64,000 nucleotides of DNA, taken from assembly GCA_000697355.1 (NCBI GenBank), contig JNEN01000873.1, positions 49,757 to 113,756 of the forward strand, read 5' to 3'. This DNA is from Syncephalastrum monosporum B8922. Lineage: Eukaryota > Mucoromycota > Mucoromycetes > Mucorales > Syncephalastraceae. Shown here piece after piece: positions 21,645-34,265 of this stretch. The notes beneath the pieces are model-generated. The model saw nothing but the letters and a program-made list of their open reading frames with translations, was not told where the DNA came from and did no database searches. The position numbers and the translations under genes were made by a program. The number at the start of each line of letters is the position of its first letter. Within the stretch, counting starts at the first letter, position 1.

Positions 21645-24136
21645 ATGTCGACGAACAACATCCCACCGATACCGCAGTCGGCGTACGACGAAGGGCTATT
21701 TATTCAGGAGATATCACCGATCCGAGGCAGTCTTGTCGGCTCCTTCTTTGTTGGTGTCATCCCGCTCCTCACCGTTCTTTTGTTTCTCGGCGCTTTCCGA
21801 TTGCCAGCCTTAATTTCCTCTGCCGCGGGTCTTATCGTGTGGTATGTGGATGTGGATGAGTGTGGGGAAGGCCCAAACATACATAAACTTAGTCAGCGTC
21901 CCATAGCATTTTCATCGCTATATTTGGATGGCATATGCCAGCACAACAGTGCTTCGAATCGATCGCTAATGGCATCGTCTTCGCTGAGTGGCCAATTATG
22001 TGGATCGTAGTAAACGCCATGTACGTTATATTTGCAAACAATAGTGCAAGGGGTGCTCATCGTAGCCGCTTTAGGTTTGTCTACAACATTGCTGTTCGAT
22101 CCGGTGCCTTTGATCTGTTCAGGCGCTGGATGATTGCAAATACTCCCAACGACCAGAGAATTATACTCCTCATTATCGGTTACAGTTTTGGCGCCTTGCT
22201 TGAGGGTATGAGGGATGCATCATTTCAGGATTGACCTGGTACTCAACAAGTGCATATATGCAGGTGTGGCTGGCTTTGGGACGCCTGGTGCTATCTGTTC
22301 TGCACTGATGGTGTCGTTGGGGTAAGATCTGGCGTGGCTGCAGTCATACGGAACACAGAGCTTACCTTACATGGCTTCACAGCTTTGACCGCGTCAAGGC
22401 GCTGACGTACACGCTGATCTTTGATACGACGCCCGTGGCATTTGGTGCACTTGGTATCCCTGTCACTACATTAGCCAAGCTGACCGGCTTACCGGTGATG
22501 AGCCTGTCCGCCATGATGGGCCGACAGCTGCCTCTGGTCAGTCTGTTTCTTCCCACCTATGCTCTGCTTTTCTTTGCAGGCAAGTGATGCAATTCGGCAG
22601 GACCGACAGAAGTACCGAAGCTAAAACAAAACTTCACTGTAGGACCCCGCGCAGGTGTTTTGGAATGTTGGCCAGCAGCTCTTGTGGCAGGCTTGTCCTT
22701 TTCCGTCATCCAGGTATTAACAAATAGCAATGTCCCCATGCAAGATGGCTCACAGTGGCACAAAGGCTATATTTGCAAATCTGGTCGGCCCCGAATTACC
22801 AGATTTGATTGCGGGACTGGTGTCCCTGCTTTCGCTGATTGCTTTCGTGCAGTTCTGGAAGCCTCCTTACCGCAAAGAGTTTGAGTGCAATTACCATGCC
22901 GTCAAGCCGAACCAGGATGTAGAAAAAGTGGGTGCAGAGCAAAAAGAGCAAGAGACCTCCGGTCCGAGCTCTTCGGATAGCGCCGATGCGGTGTCAGTTC
23001 ACAGAGACGAAAAGACAGAGGTCGACAAGGCCAGCAACCACAGCTCGCCTCGAGGTAGCAGTCCTACGCATGAGCTTGCAGACAGGGAAGATATCGACAC
23101 GACGGATCCGACCGCAATCGTGCCGACGACTGACATTACCAAACCGACTCTTATGGAGACAGTCATTGCTTGGAGCCCATGGGTTTTGATCGTGGTCGTT
23201 GTTATAATGTAAGTAGAGGGCTGAGAACTTGACAGGGATCTTACAGACGCTGTATCTAGTTGGACATTTGCCAAGGTTGCCAACTATGGCACCGTCAACG
23301 TTCAGTGGCCCAATTTGCACAATAGGGTATATTCGCAAATATCTACTACTTCCACATTTACTTACGTATAAATAGGTCTGGCTTACCCTTTATGGGCAAA
23401 AATACGCAGCGATTTGGTCGTTCCAACCTTTGGCTACGGGTACCGCTATTCTCGTCTCGAACGTACCCTTTACTATTCTCCTGCTGGTCTGGGGTGTCCA
23501 TTGGTCAGTCGTGCCCAAAGCTCTCAAGGACACATTTTTCCAGCTCTATGGTCCTGTCGTCACTGTTGGTCTCATCATGGCTCTTGCCTATCTCTACAAC
23601 TACTCAGGTGAGGCAGCGACAGTTGTCAGAAAGGAGTCATATCCACTAAGTATGCTGTAGGCATGGTGTATACGATTGGTTTGACGCTGTCCTCTGTCGG
23701 TAACGCTTTCCCCTTCCTTTCCGCCTGGTTGGGCTGGCTTGCCTGTTTTCTCAGCGGAAGTGATACCTCTGCGAATTCACTCTTCGGTAACCTCCAAGTC
23801 GTTGCTGCCCGCGAAATTGGCCTGTCAGCTGTGCTGATGGCCGCCACCAACTCAACGGGTGCAGTGACGTCGAAAATGATCTCCCCGCAGAATTTGACAA
23901 CGGGTGTGTCAACAATCCAGATGCAGGGCAAAGAAGGGTACATTTTCCGCAAGACAGTGCTCCACTCCATCTTAATGGTTTGTATTATGGGAGTCATTGC
24001 GTGCGTTGAGCAATTTGGCGTAAGTTTTTTTTAATAGTTTCGAAAACATATAAGCGGAATTACTTATCCTTCTTGACAGATTCCCGGTATCATTCCTCCT
24101 GGAGATGAAGTATTGACAGCCGGTGCTGCAACTTAA
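21645..24136 (+). CDS. L-lactate permease, LctP family
   Basis: Eleven exons: 21645-21841, 21907-22020, 22075-22205, 22264-22321, 22383-22579, 22643-22713, 22766-23208, 23260-23326, 23376-23607, 23661-24019 and 24080-24136, giving 641 residues. The family (LctP/GlcA) imports lactate or glycolate with protons. Diagnostic segments are WPIMWIVVNAM, GALLEGVAGFGTPGAICSAL, TPVAFGALGIPVTTLAKLTG, MMGRQLPLVSLFLP, ANLVGPELPDLIAGLVSLLS and LQVVAAREIGLSAVLMAATN. About a dozen hydrophobic segments are seen. A roughly 90-residue hydrophilic insert (rich in Glu, Asp, Ser) sits mid-protein, longer than in bacterial relatives. Intron 5 needs a GC donor (GCAG|GCAAGT). The family is mainly prokaryotic, so ancient transfer is plausible, but the ten introns show long residence. 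Confidence 0.9.
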
Positions 24137-25615
24137 AGGCATTATGTCCTTCAAAAATCTAATACAATTATATCAAGAGTATAGCAAAATATCATTGTAA
24201 ATAATAATGAGTTCTCGAACTATACTTGTCATTGTTGTTTTTGTGTACTTTTACCGCAATCATACATATCCGCTGACTGACTTAACATTCGTATGTAGTG
24301 CGTGCACGACAAAGAACTCCATTCTCACAGCTTTCGAGGTATACAGCCAAATTCGCTCCATACAATCGATTTTCAAATCACATCTACACACCCAAAAGTG
24401 AATAGAGACACATACACCACATATTTTACCTCGGTACAGTCCCAGTAGCTCTGTCACTTTAGATCATACTATAGCCAAGACCACGGATTTATACCAAGTT
24501 CTTGTACGATACATTTTATACGAGCTGCACGACACCCACTTTGCCATTATTGCAAACCGTACGTGGATCTCTGATCGGTTACTTGATACCGGGAATATCA
24601 GATTGCGATTCTAGAGCTTGTCGCGAAAAGTGCGAGTAAACACAACAATGAAAAGTAGAGAGAGTACAGTAATTGGTAACTTTGTTGATTAGGTGCTTTT
24701 TGTCCACAGCATCTTTAAATATGTGCATAATTTTCTTTCTTTGAGAGAGCTACACACCATTAGAGTATTCTCTGTCGAAATGCATAGATCTATACATTGC
24801 GCTTGAGCCATCTTCTTCTCTGTGATGTTGAAATGCGTGTGGATTTGAAGTGGTCAGTGCGCAAAATGGTTGCACGAAACTGGGCAAGAACGGCTCCGCA
24901 GCTCCGCATGCATTGATGGTCATACACCATCTATCTTTTATACGAAGAAAGAAAGATCAGGCATACTGTCATATTCTATACAGAGGCGGCGTAGCTACTT
25001 TGAGGCATATACATATTACTTGAAGGACGAAAGAGACCCACTCTCTGCTCAGAAACGGGGTATAGGCCGCAGTTTCTGGGGAAAAGCCACCGTTTTTGAA
25101 AAAGTCTATAAATACAGCCCACTTTTTTCGCTTTTTTTTTTCTTTTTTCTTCATAAGCTAGCACCTGTCAGGGGGATTCTGCAGTAATTCCGTGTTTGAA
25201 TTGGCATCCTGGTTAAATGTATATCGCTCAGTAGCACCTCCCAATCTAAAAGTTTAAAACGATATAAAAAAAGGTGGGAGCGAGGAAAAAGCAGGTGGAG
25301 GAAAGCTTGCACGTTTTCCAGAAGGCTAGGTTACACCTTAGCCTATGATCTAGCATATCGTGCGACAGGAAGATGAGGGACGGGTCTGTTACTGTAAAAT
25401 AGACAACCGTGGAGTATTTGTCATCCACGCCGCAGCAGAGTTGATATTTCCTTAGACATGCTCTTTTTGCCATTCGGTGTAACCCTTTGCACAACGCATT
25501 ATTGGTAAAAAGAGTACGCGCGTCCCTTGCCTTTTTGAAGACCGTACAGGGCTATAAAAAAGCAAGATGTATGTGGAAGGCTGGAAGGAAATTACAAGCA
25601 CAATCCACCATCCAT
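24137..25615. other. Intergenic, no gene seen
   Basis: AT-rich, with no frame that has a recognisable motif. A TATAAAAAAG element at about 25551-25560 lies about 60 bp before the aldo-keto reductase ATG and probably serves it. Confidence 0.5.
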
Positions 25616-26836
25616 ATGACCGTCATCCCAAAACTTCTCCCACGCCAGCTTGGTAAAGTTGGCCCCACAGTGAGCGCAATTGGCTTTGGTGCTATGGGGT
25701 AACTCTGCCAATACATACACGATCAGGACGACTTACATTGATTTGAATAGCATGAGCGATTTCTATTCTGGCCCAGGTCGCGACAATGATGAAAATAACT
25801 TGAAGGTTCTCGAGCGCACCATTGAATTAGGGCAAGTAGAAAGCATCGACGAATATTTTCGCGTGTGATATATCAGTTCTAACTTTAGGGTACACCAGAT
25901 CCGTCCTATGGGATACAGCAGAATTGTACGGTGATGGCAAGAACGAGGAGCTCACTGGCAAGGCCTTCAGGAGTGGCGTGGACAGGAGCAATGTCTTTCT
26001 TTGCACAAAGTTTGGCGCTCGAAGAGACACAGAGGGCAAGTTCCTGTCTATCAATGGCAAGCCTGAATACGTCCGCCAAGCCTGCAATGACAGTTTAAAG
26101 CGCCTGGGTGTTGATTACATTGATCTTTACTATCAGCATCGCGTGGACCCTGAAACGTAAGCACACCAGGATGAGATATATCCCGCGTGCTTATACATTA
26201 ATATAATGACTACTAGACCGATTGAGGACACTGTCAAGGCCATGGCAGACCTAGTAAAGGAAGGCAAGGTACGGTATCTTGGTTTATCTGCCTGTGATGC
26301 CGAGACGCTGCGTCGCGCGTATGCCGTACATCCCATCGCAGCCGTGCAAATGGAATACTCTCCTTGGGCTCTTGAAATCGAAACCAATGGTCTTTTGGAT
26401 GCAGCGCGTGAGCTGGGGGTAGCCATTGTTGCCTAGTAAGCATCTCTACTATCGAAAATGAATAGTATTACTCATCAAATTTTGTAGCTCACCGCTTGGA
26501 GGAGGCTTCATGTCGGGCATTTTCCGGTCGCCTGAGGATATCCCAGAGAATGACATTCGCAAACGTTTTGACCGTTTCCAGGGAGAGAACTTTTACAAAA
26601 ATCTCGAACTTGTCAAGAAATTTGAGGACTTTGCAACGCGCAAGGGCTGCACAGCTGTGCAATTAGTCCTTGCGTGGGTGTTGGCACAAGGTCCGGATTT
26701 CTTCATCATACCTGGCACGACCAAAATAACCAACCTAGAGCAAAATGTAAACGCATCTCAGGTCCAACTCACTCCAGAAGAGTTGAAGGAAATCCGTGAT
26801 ATCCTAAACTCTTTTGAACTTGCGGACAAAAAATAA
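25616..26836 (+). CDS. Aldo-keto reductase (YakC/AKR13-like)
   Basis: Five exons: 25616-25698, 25751-25831, 25899-26156, 26217-26435 and 26488-26836, giving 329 residues. It is an NADPH-dependent carbonyl reductase with a TIM barrel. Motifs seen are [12 protein letters not shown] at the N-terminus, DTAELYG (catalytic Asp and Tyr), FLCTKFGA (catalytic Lys), [12 protein letters not shown] (catalytic His), [12 protein letters not shown] and [12 protein letters not shown]. The C-terminal cofactor segment is [16 protein letters not shown]. The [14 protein letters not shown] junction only fits the family spacing and the frame when intron 2 is read as a GC-AG intron (GG|GCAAGT ... ACCAG). The substrate is unknown. 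Confidence 0.92.
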
Positions 26837-27764
26837 ATTGGTACCGAGTAGAGAGTATTTAATGAAAATCACGGGCCCCAAAATGCGTTCATGGCGTTTG
26901 CGAGTGTATTTGACGAGCACGGTATATACATACAGTACATCCATTTAGATCTCCTCTGTGCGGAACTATTGTACTTCGCACATGGAACGATTTTCTTCTG
27001 CCAAAGAAATCTGCTACGCGGGGTTTGACTAGCGTTGGCTTGGATATGTAGATGGCTCCCCCACGCAAAAATAGCGCCATGATGATTGTTCTGATAGAAA
27101 ATATTCTGCAGATCCCAGAAAAAAATTTTTTTATGGCTTTTAGGCATGTTCACTGCATCTTTACATAAAAAGTCACAGTAGAAGAGCAATTGAACGCGGG
27201 CCCAACATCTCCCCATATGTTCATTCATGTGCTCATGAAAATTTACATTTTCTACTCTTGCATTGAAAATGGCTCCTTTGACTTACTAAATTAAGTAAGT
27301 TACTGGAGATCAGCGTCGTTTGATGCATGCACCATTCATAGAAGAGTTTCTCTTGAAGTTTTCTTGAATGGAAACCAAGTCGCGATATCGGGTCGACTTT
27401 TCTTTCTCTTTTCTTCTTTTTCAAAGTGTCGATCCAGGCACCTGGTTCTTGGCAGCTGACTCGGTGAAGTTCTATATTTCTTTGAAATTAGGTGGCTTTG
27501 GCGCGTAGAAAATACCACCTGACCAAAAGGCACGTCGCTGATTCGTCAGACAGGAAAATTTAGGAAATAGCCCTTCGTTCATTGGATTCGCATCTGCCTT
27601 CGCATATTTCTATGGATCTGATTGGATGCTTGGCAGAAACATTAGGAATGGAGGCTGATGCAGGAACGGTTGTGTCAAATCAGAGATAGCTTAGCTTTCG
27701 CGTATGAATATTCTGTTTTCCAAAGGTGCACGCGGATAGAATTTCTCGGCACCGCGTCAATGAG
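26837..27764. other. Intergenic, no gene seen
   Basis: Low coding signal on both strands, with long A/T runs. Nothing recognisable apart from the promoter elements of the next gene at its right end. Confidence 0.5.
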
Positions 27765-27772
27765 TATAAAAG
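27765..27772 (+). promoter_or_regulatory. TATA box of the pyrophosphatase gene
   Basis: TATAAAAG, 80 bp before ATG 27845. A start of transcription about 30 bp downstream (near 27795) coincides with an upstream in-frame ATG (27794), which argues that the later ATG is the translation start. Confidence 0.6.
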
Positions 27773-27844
27773 TCGGTAGCACTACGTGTCGACATGTTGT
27801 TATTATCCTTCAAGGAACAAGTAAATTCTTCCCTATCTTATACG

Positions 27845-29116
27845 ATGATTTTCAAGACTGCTTTTATCACGATGTCTATGGCAAGCTATGCCTTGGCTGC
27901 GTCGATCTATATGCCCCGCAGTGGCGTACCATTAGATGAAGACTCCACCGCCGGCGTTGCGCCGGAGAATCCACGCATGACAGCACCTGTAGTTGGTCAA
28001 CCTGTTGGTCTCAACATCCGATCGACCTCCAATGCAACGCTCTCTGTGTCAAGCTACAACGTGCGTCAGAGTGGAGCGCTTAACACCAAGGACTACGAGC
28101 TTTACCTGAGTAAGTTTACATTGACTTTGTGTATCGTATCATAGTAACACAGAATACTACGTACAGCGAACCAAGATGACGTTCCCATGTCCTTCTTCCA
28201 TGACGTCCCTCTGCATCCGACTGGTGACGACGACGTTTACAATATGGTCGTTGAAATACCCAAGGGCCAAAACGCAAAACTTGAGGTAAGAACAAATTAT
28301 GACATTCCAGAGGCAAACAGCTTATGATATCTATAGATTCAGAAGGAGGTTGCTCTGAACCCAATCAAGCAAAAGGTTAAGAAAAGCGGCAAGCTCAAGT
28401 ACATCTCGAACGTTGACGGTGTGACAGGCTACATTGGCAACTATGGCTCCATTCCCCAGACCTGGGAAGACCCCAGCAAAGCTTCTGCCGATGCAGGTAC
28501 TTCGGGAGGCGACAACGACCCTGTGGACGTGGTAGACGTGAGTGAGATCGGCGGCTACCCCGGCGAGATCAAGCAAGTCAAGCTTATTGGTGGTCTTTTG
28601 ATGGTTGACGATGACGCTACGGACTGGAAGCTACTTGCCCTGAACCTGGACGACCCTCATGCAAACGAGATCAACGATATCGCTGACATGGACAAGGCCT
28701 GGCCCGGACGCCTCGACAAGGTCAAGAGCTGGCTCAAAAACTACAAAGTTCCTCAGAGCGGCGAGGAAAATAGCTTTGCCTACAATGGCGACTGCAAGAA
28801 CAGTGCATTTGTCAAGAACATGATCAAGACCTCACACGGTTACTGGAAGGACTTGGTGGATGGCAAGTCGCCTTCAAACGGTATCGAGATCATCAATTTG
28901 ACTGTCGAGGGCTCCAAAGGCCTGACGGACGCCAATTCCAAGGCGTGCAAGGATGTCGGTCCCGCTGACCCCAAGGAAGCTGCTTCTGTTCCCAAGGACG
29001 AGGTCAACGGTGACAAGAAAGACAAGAAAGACAAGAAGAAGAAGGGTGATGACAAGGACGAAGATGACGACAAGAAGGATGACGATGACAAGAAGGATGA
29101 CGACGACGAGAACTAG
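27845..29116 (+). CDS. Inorganic pyrophosphatase with N-terminal signal peptide
   Basis: Three exons: 27845-28109, 28167-28285 and 28337-29116, giving 387 residues. It hydrolyses pyrophosphate to phosphate. The family signature DNDPVDV is at about residues 187-193. MSFFHDVP, YNMVVEIPKGQNAKLE, GYIGNYGSIPQTWED and NYKVP surround the active site as in cytosolic Ppa1/Ipp1. Unlike those, it begins MIFKTAFITMSMASYALAAS, a good signal peptide. It ends in about 40 residues of alternating Lys and Asp. Secretion or residence in the secretory pathway is inferred. The start at 27845 is favoured over ATG 27794 because of the TATA box position. No HDEL/KDEL retention signal is present (it ends DDDEN). Confidence 0.9.
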
Positions 29117-29930
29117 ATTTATACATATTACACCTTAGTTTCTGACCATTTTGTGTTTGTTTTGTTTGCTTTATTGTTTAGATTTGCTTTACTGTATTTT
29201 GCTTTTTGAGATATGAATAATAATTTGATTTGCTACTGTATCTTGTGTAATGTAACCTTATTATAGGCAGAGGATGAAAGCTATAAAGCATGCCTATGTT
29301 TTGCATCTAAAATTCACTAATCTGCTACGTTAAAGAGCACTATGGGCTGTATGAATTAGGTAACATTATTCAAATTTGAAGCTCTAGGACAGGATCATCA
29401 TTAGCCACAGGATTAGATGGATACGAAATAACTGCCTGCATATACGTAGCTTCTTCTCTATGGCATAGAAAAAAAAATACTCATTTTCCATATGCTTATC
29501 ATAAGTAAAGAATTATTTGAAAAAAGGTAGGATACTCAAATAGGTGCATGCAACCGGGTTGGGTTTGTAATTCGTGGTCCAGTCTGAGATATTTATCATG
29601 TATGCGTAGATGCCAGATGCAGATAACACCGACGCCTCTTACAAGACTGATGCTGAAAAAGAGTGCATGGATGGCCAAGGAGAAAGAAAGGACGCCATTA
29701 CAAATGGGGTTGGAAAATGGAAGATTGAAGTATCCAGTAGCATAACAGTTACTCCTTTTGGGTGCTAAAGAAGAAGAAAAGCTTAAAAGTCAAAGCCGCA
29801 GAACAAACAAAATAGGGAAATTTTGATTGAAATATCTGATCTTGTGCAGATGCTGTCAATACGGCCGCCCACCGTGCGTCTTCTATTTAAGCTCAACCCT
29901 ACCTCGATAACACCCTCATTTCGCTCGAAA
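29117..29930. other. Intergenic, no gene seen
   Basis: AT-rich terminator side of the pyrophosphatase gene and promoter side of folylpolyglutamate synthase. No supported gene. Confidence 0.5.
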
Positions 29931-31729
29931 ATGAGTACCTTCACTTACAATGTAAGTACAAGCTGAGTCATATACGCCACTCTCCTTTCTCTCTGTGTCC
30001 CTATGCTTACCTTTGCCTCGTTGTAGGAAGCGGTCGATAAGATTATCTCATTGCAGACCAATGCCTCGGTCCTGGAAATGCTACGCAAGTCCGGCCCGCG
30101 CGCCAACGAACGCAGCTTACCCGAAATGCGCGGGTACTTGAAACGCATCGGCTACGAGGTAATCAAAATCTCGAGCATGGGCACTGCGTGTATGGGTTGC
30201 TTATCAGGCGTTGTCTACCATTCTGTCAGCCAAGCGATTTCGACAAGCTCAACGTTATTCATGTCACGGGCACCAAAGGCAAAGGGTCGACGAGTGCGCT
30301 GACGCAGTCCATCCTGCGCCACTTCCCGACCAAGGACGGCAGACCACTGAAGACCGGTCTGTTTACGTCGCCTCATTTGGTAGCTATGCGCGAGCGTATC
30401 CGCATCAATGGTGTCCCGCTCAGCGAAGAAAAATTCGCAGCGTACTCTCAGCAAGTCTGGGAGCGTCTCGAAGCCACCAAGGCAGACGCCCTCGCGTCCA
30501 TCGACACCGAGGTAAAGGAAGAAGATATATATATATATATATATGTACAGGGATAGTGGCTCATCCCAATCCATTTGCTTCAGGATGCACGCGAGATGCT
30601 GAGAGCGACCCGCCAACACCCCGACAAGCCGACCTATTTCCGCTACCTGAACCTTCTCGCGTTCCATGCGTTTGTGGAGGAGCAGGTCGATGTAGCTATT
30701 CTCGAAGTCGGTATCGGCGGCCAGTATGACTCAACCAACATTGTCGAGAAACCCATCGTCTGTGGCATCACCGCCCTCGGTCTGGACCACGTCAACGTGC
30801 TTGGCAACACCATTGACAAGATTGCCTGGCACAAGGCAGGTATCATCAAGCCCAAGGCGCCTGTCGTTGCCTTTGAGCAGCCCGCTGAAGCCATGCAGGT
30901 CATCGAGGAGCGTGCCAAGGACAATGAGGTAAGCCAGAAAGCCAAGGTCAGTAGGGGGAAAATGGTATGCTTATGCAAGAGTGTATAGGCGCCGTTGCGT
31001 TTCTTGTACGCCAAAGACATTGACCGTCTGGCGAACGTTGAGATTGGTCTGGCCGGTATCCACCAGAAATACAACGCGTTGACGGCCATCGAGCTGTGCA
31101 GGACCTGGCTCGAGCGGTGCCGTGGCGAGCATCTTCCTGAGGATGTGCCAGCCGGCTTCTTGAAAGGTCTCAAGGAGGTTGTCTGGCCCGGTCGTGGCCA
31201 GCGTCTCCAAGTGAGCCGTACCAAGTACGCAGATCAGTTACCGAGCAACAACCTGACCTACTATCTGGATGGTGCCCATACCGCCGAGAGTCTCAAGGTG
31301 TGTGCCGAGTGGTTTAGCGGCCAAAAGCAGGAGGATGCCGCGCGCGTCCTCGTGTTCAACTGCACCAATGGCCGCGACGGCCCGCATCTGTTGGATATCC
31401 TGTCCAGTCTCCAGCCTTCGCTGAACTTTGAACATGTCATCTTCACCACCAACGTGACCTTCCGGCAAGGTTATACCGCAGACAGCAAGAACATGACGGT
31501 GTCTATGGACGACGTGGTAGCGATGCAGCGCTCGCTCGCCAACGCCTGGGCACAGCGGATACCCACCTTTGCGCAAGACCGCATCCACGTCACGGGCACG
31601 ATTGAAGAAGCCATGGAGTGGACGGTCGACTATGCCAAGCAACGCAGTCAGCCTACGCAAGTTCTCTTGACCGGCAGTCTCATCATGGTCGGCAACACCC
31701 TCACGGCGCTGGGTATGCCTGCACAATAA
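29931..31729 (+). CDS. MET7: Folylpolyglutamate synthase
   Basis: Five exons: 29931-29951, 30027-30158, 30230-30511, 30584-30928 and 30989-31729, giving 506 residues. It adds glutamates to tetrahydrofolates, keeping them in the cell and active in one-carbon metabolism. The N-terminal motif VIHVTGTKGKGST contains the ATP-binding P-loop (about residue 64 onward). LFTSPHLVAMRERIRING, VAILEVGIGGQYDSTN, GITALGLDHVNVLG and IAWHKAGIIK are family signatures. YLDGAHTAESLKVC lies in the C-terminal domain. No mitochondrial presequence is obvious. Intron 3 carries a (TA)n run. It converges on SNW1, with 143 bp between the stops. Confidence 0.95.
30524..30544. repeat. (TA)n microsatellite inside an intron
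   Basis: About ten TA units in intron 3 of the folylpolyglutamate synthase gene. Length changes here would not alter the protein. Confidence 0.9.
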
Positions 31730-31872
31730 GCCTGGCCATTTGCTTGCTTGCTTGCTTTCTTTCCTTTTCCTTTCTTATTCTGTTTTGTTTCAATCATCAT
31801 TTCATCATGTAATTTTTCCTTCATTATTCCAAGCATATTTTTCAACAAAATACTACCCTATCTTATTTAATT

Positions 31873-33950
31873 TTATGCACGGCGCTTGCCCTTTCTGTCC
31901 TCCTCGTCATCCGAGAAATCGTCTCGTCCCTTTCTCTTGCCCTGCTTGGCCTTGTTTAGGAAAGTGTCGAGACCAAACACGTCTTCCTTCTTCTCCTTGC
32001 GGCCGCCGATGGTCTCTTTTTCAAACTCGACAGGTCCGCTCGATCCGCCAGCGCCGCCCTCAGCACCCGAGAAGCCTTTCCGCATGCCAAACTTGTCTTG
32101 GCCCACCATGCGCTCAATGTCTTCCGCATCGGTGCTACCCAACACGTCATCGTCGCCCTTGCCACGGAACTTGTATATGGACGATGCGCCCTGGTTGAAG
32201 AGCGGCTTGTCGTACAAACTGTAGGCTATAAAAGACAAAAAGCGAACACGCGTCAGTAAAATAGCCAGCACAATTTTTGTTTTGTATGTTGTGCTTACAT
32301 TCATCATCCTTGAAGCCTGAGTTGATGCCCTCCGACTGGTTGAATAACCGAGCATCGAACATGCTGTCTTTGCTCATGGATGGCTTGGCAAGACCCAAAG
32401 CAATCTTCTCAGAGATATCACGGCCTTGATCGCTATGAATGGAAAAAAAAAGATGAGTTGAACAAAATCCATCCAAAAGTCCATCCATGAACATGCGCGT
32501 CACTTACCGAGCAAGGGCCTTGGCCTTCTGTTCTGTACCCATACGACTCATGCGCATCTCGCGCTCACGCTGCTTTTGACGCTCCCGACGCAGCTGATCA
32601 CGCTCACGGGCCTGTGCTTCATCTTCCTCTTCGTAGGACTTGCGGCGGCTGCGTCGTCGACGATCAGCCTCCGTCTCGCTCTCGCTCTCGCTCTCGCTTG
32701 CGCTACGCGAGCGTTCGGAGCCGGATTCGTCATCGGAGGAGTCGTAGTTGACCATGAGAGCCGCGGCCGAGGTACGACCGGCAGGGATGGCGTTCGCGCC
32801 GGTGGCACTGGAGGGAGGAGCAGCAGAAGACGACTTGAAGCCGGCACGCTCCTCGCGTGCCTTTTGGGCGAGGTCGCGAAGCTTCTCTTCCTCGGCTTCC
32901 TTTTGCTTTTGAGCGAGCTTCTGCTGCATGAGGTTTCGTTGACGGACTTCCTCACGGGCATGGCGGTCGGCGGCATACAGTGCCTCGGAGAACTTTGCAA
33001 AGTTATCGTTGATGGTGATCTCCTGCAGTCCACGTCCGTCTGCGGCCAGCCGCTTGTCAAGCGGGATAGTGTAACCCTTTGTGTTCTTCCAGTTGGAGAT
33101 GCAAGGCGGGATGACCCAGTCCTGCTGCTCCTTGGCCGTGAGTTTGCGTGGTGGCGAGTGCATGACGGGCGCAGGCGGTGAGGGCGGCGCGCGCGGGATC
33201 TTTTTGTGGTGGAAGCTCGGGGGCTCCATCGGGTCGACCGGGGCATCAACCATGCGAATGATGCGTTGCTTGGCGCCCGAGTTGACGCTGTCGTTGCCTT
33301 GCGCAGCCGCGGGTGTGTATCGGATATACGTGGGGTCCCTGTTTGTACCGCCTGTGTTCTGCACGACATTCTTGGGCTGTGCAGCTGAAATCTTGTGGTT
33401 CACGATGCGCTCCAGAGCGGCCTTGGTCTTTTCAGCGACGCTCTGCACCTGCTCCTCGTCGGGTCGATCCATCGCAATCTTTTCGACATCGACGTCTTTG
33501 CGTTCCTTGAGCGGCACCATGTCCTTCAGCGAAGTGTGCACAATCCGATTGTCGGCATGGCCTTGTCGAGCAATCGCATCGTATTTGACATTGCCCTCGG
33601 AATCGACCTGGAGGGTGAGCGCACCTCCGCTTCGCTCGGACCGCTCGTCCTTTTTGCGCCCCATATTCAGCGGGTACTGTGCAATGTGAACTTCGGGGAA
33701 CGCACCGCCGTTGCCAAAGTCTTCGACGGTGCGTGGTCGAAAGCCGCGGCGCTGGCCGTACGGTGGGATGCGATCTTTACGAGCCGATACTAATTCATTC
33801 GCTTTCTTTTCAAATCGTGGGACAGATTCCTGAGTCGGCGCAGGAGCTGCTGTGTTTCGTGGTTTGGGTAAAAGACTGGTACACAATAGATCGTTAGCAA
33901 GCCTCGCTGGAGGGGAGATCCTAAGAAACTCACCTCGAAAGGGTAGCCAT
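31873..33950 (-). CDS. PRP45: SNW/SKIP splicing factor (Prp45/SNW1)
   Basis: Four exons on the minus strand: 33950-33934, 33875-32508, 32432-32299 and 32225-31873, giving 623 residues. It is a core spliceosome component (Prp19-associated, catalytic stage) and in animals also a transcription coregulator. Family features include PPYGQRRGFRPRTVEDFGNG and FPEVHIAQYPLNMG near the N-terminus and the SNW hallmark CISNWKNTKGYTIPLDKRLA mid-protein. A charged coiled coil (EEVRQRNLMQQKLAQKQKEA) and the conserved C-terminal blocks DISEKIALGLAKPS, YDKPLFNQG and FGLDTFL follow. A long Ser/Glu/Arg-rich stretch precedes exon 3. The first exon has only 17 bases. Confidence 0.95.
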
Positions 33951-34156
33951 GTTGAAGAGTGAAGAACAACCAACAAAAGTGAACGAATAGCGGGCCCCCC
34001 TCCTGCTTTGCTTCTCTCAACTCATTTTTTGTCGGACTACCAAAATTTATAGCTTTCCAAATTGGGTACAAACATCCCAGACATCTCGCTCCTGCGCTCT
34101 GCTGTTTATTATTTCAACAAACACACGAATTATTATTAAATTACAAGCTCTGCATC

Positions 34157-34229
34157 CTAGAATCCACTATAGGACTGGAATGGGTTAGGTGCTCCTGTTG
34201 CGTGTGTCGCAACCATAGGATTTAAGAAT

Positions 34230-34265
<36 letters not shown>

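Noticed and set aside
24870..25187. 105-codon plus-strand frame in the gap before the aldo-keto reductase
   Set aside because: Composition is random-looking, it ends in a T-run translation (FFFFF) and no homologous motif is seen.
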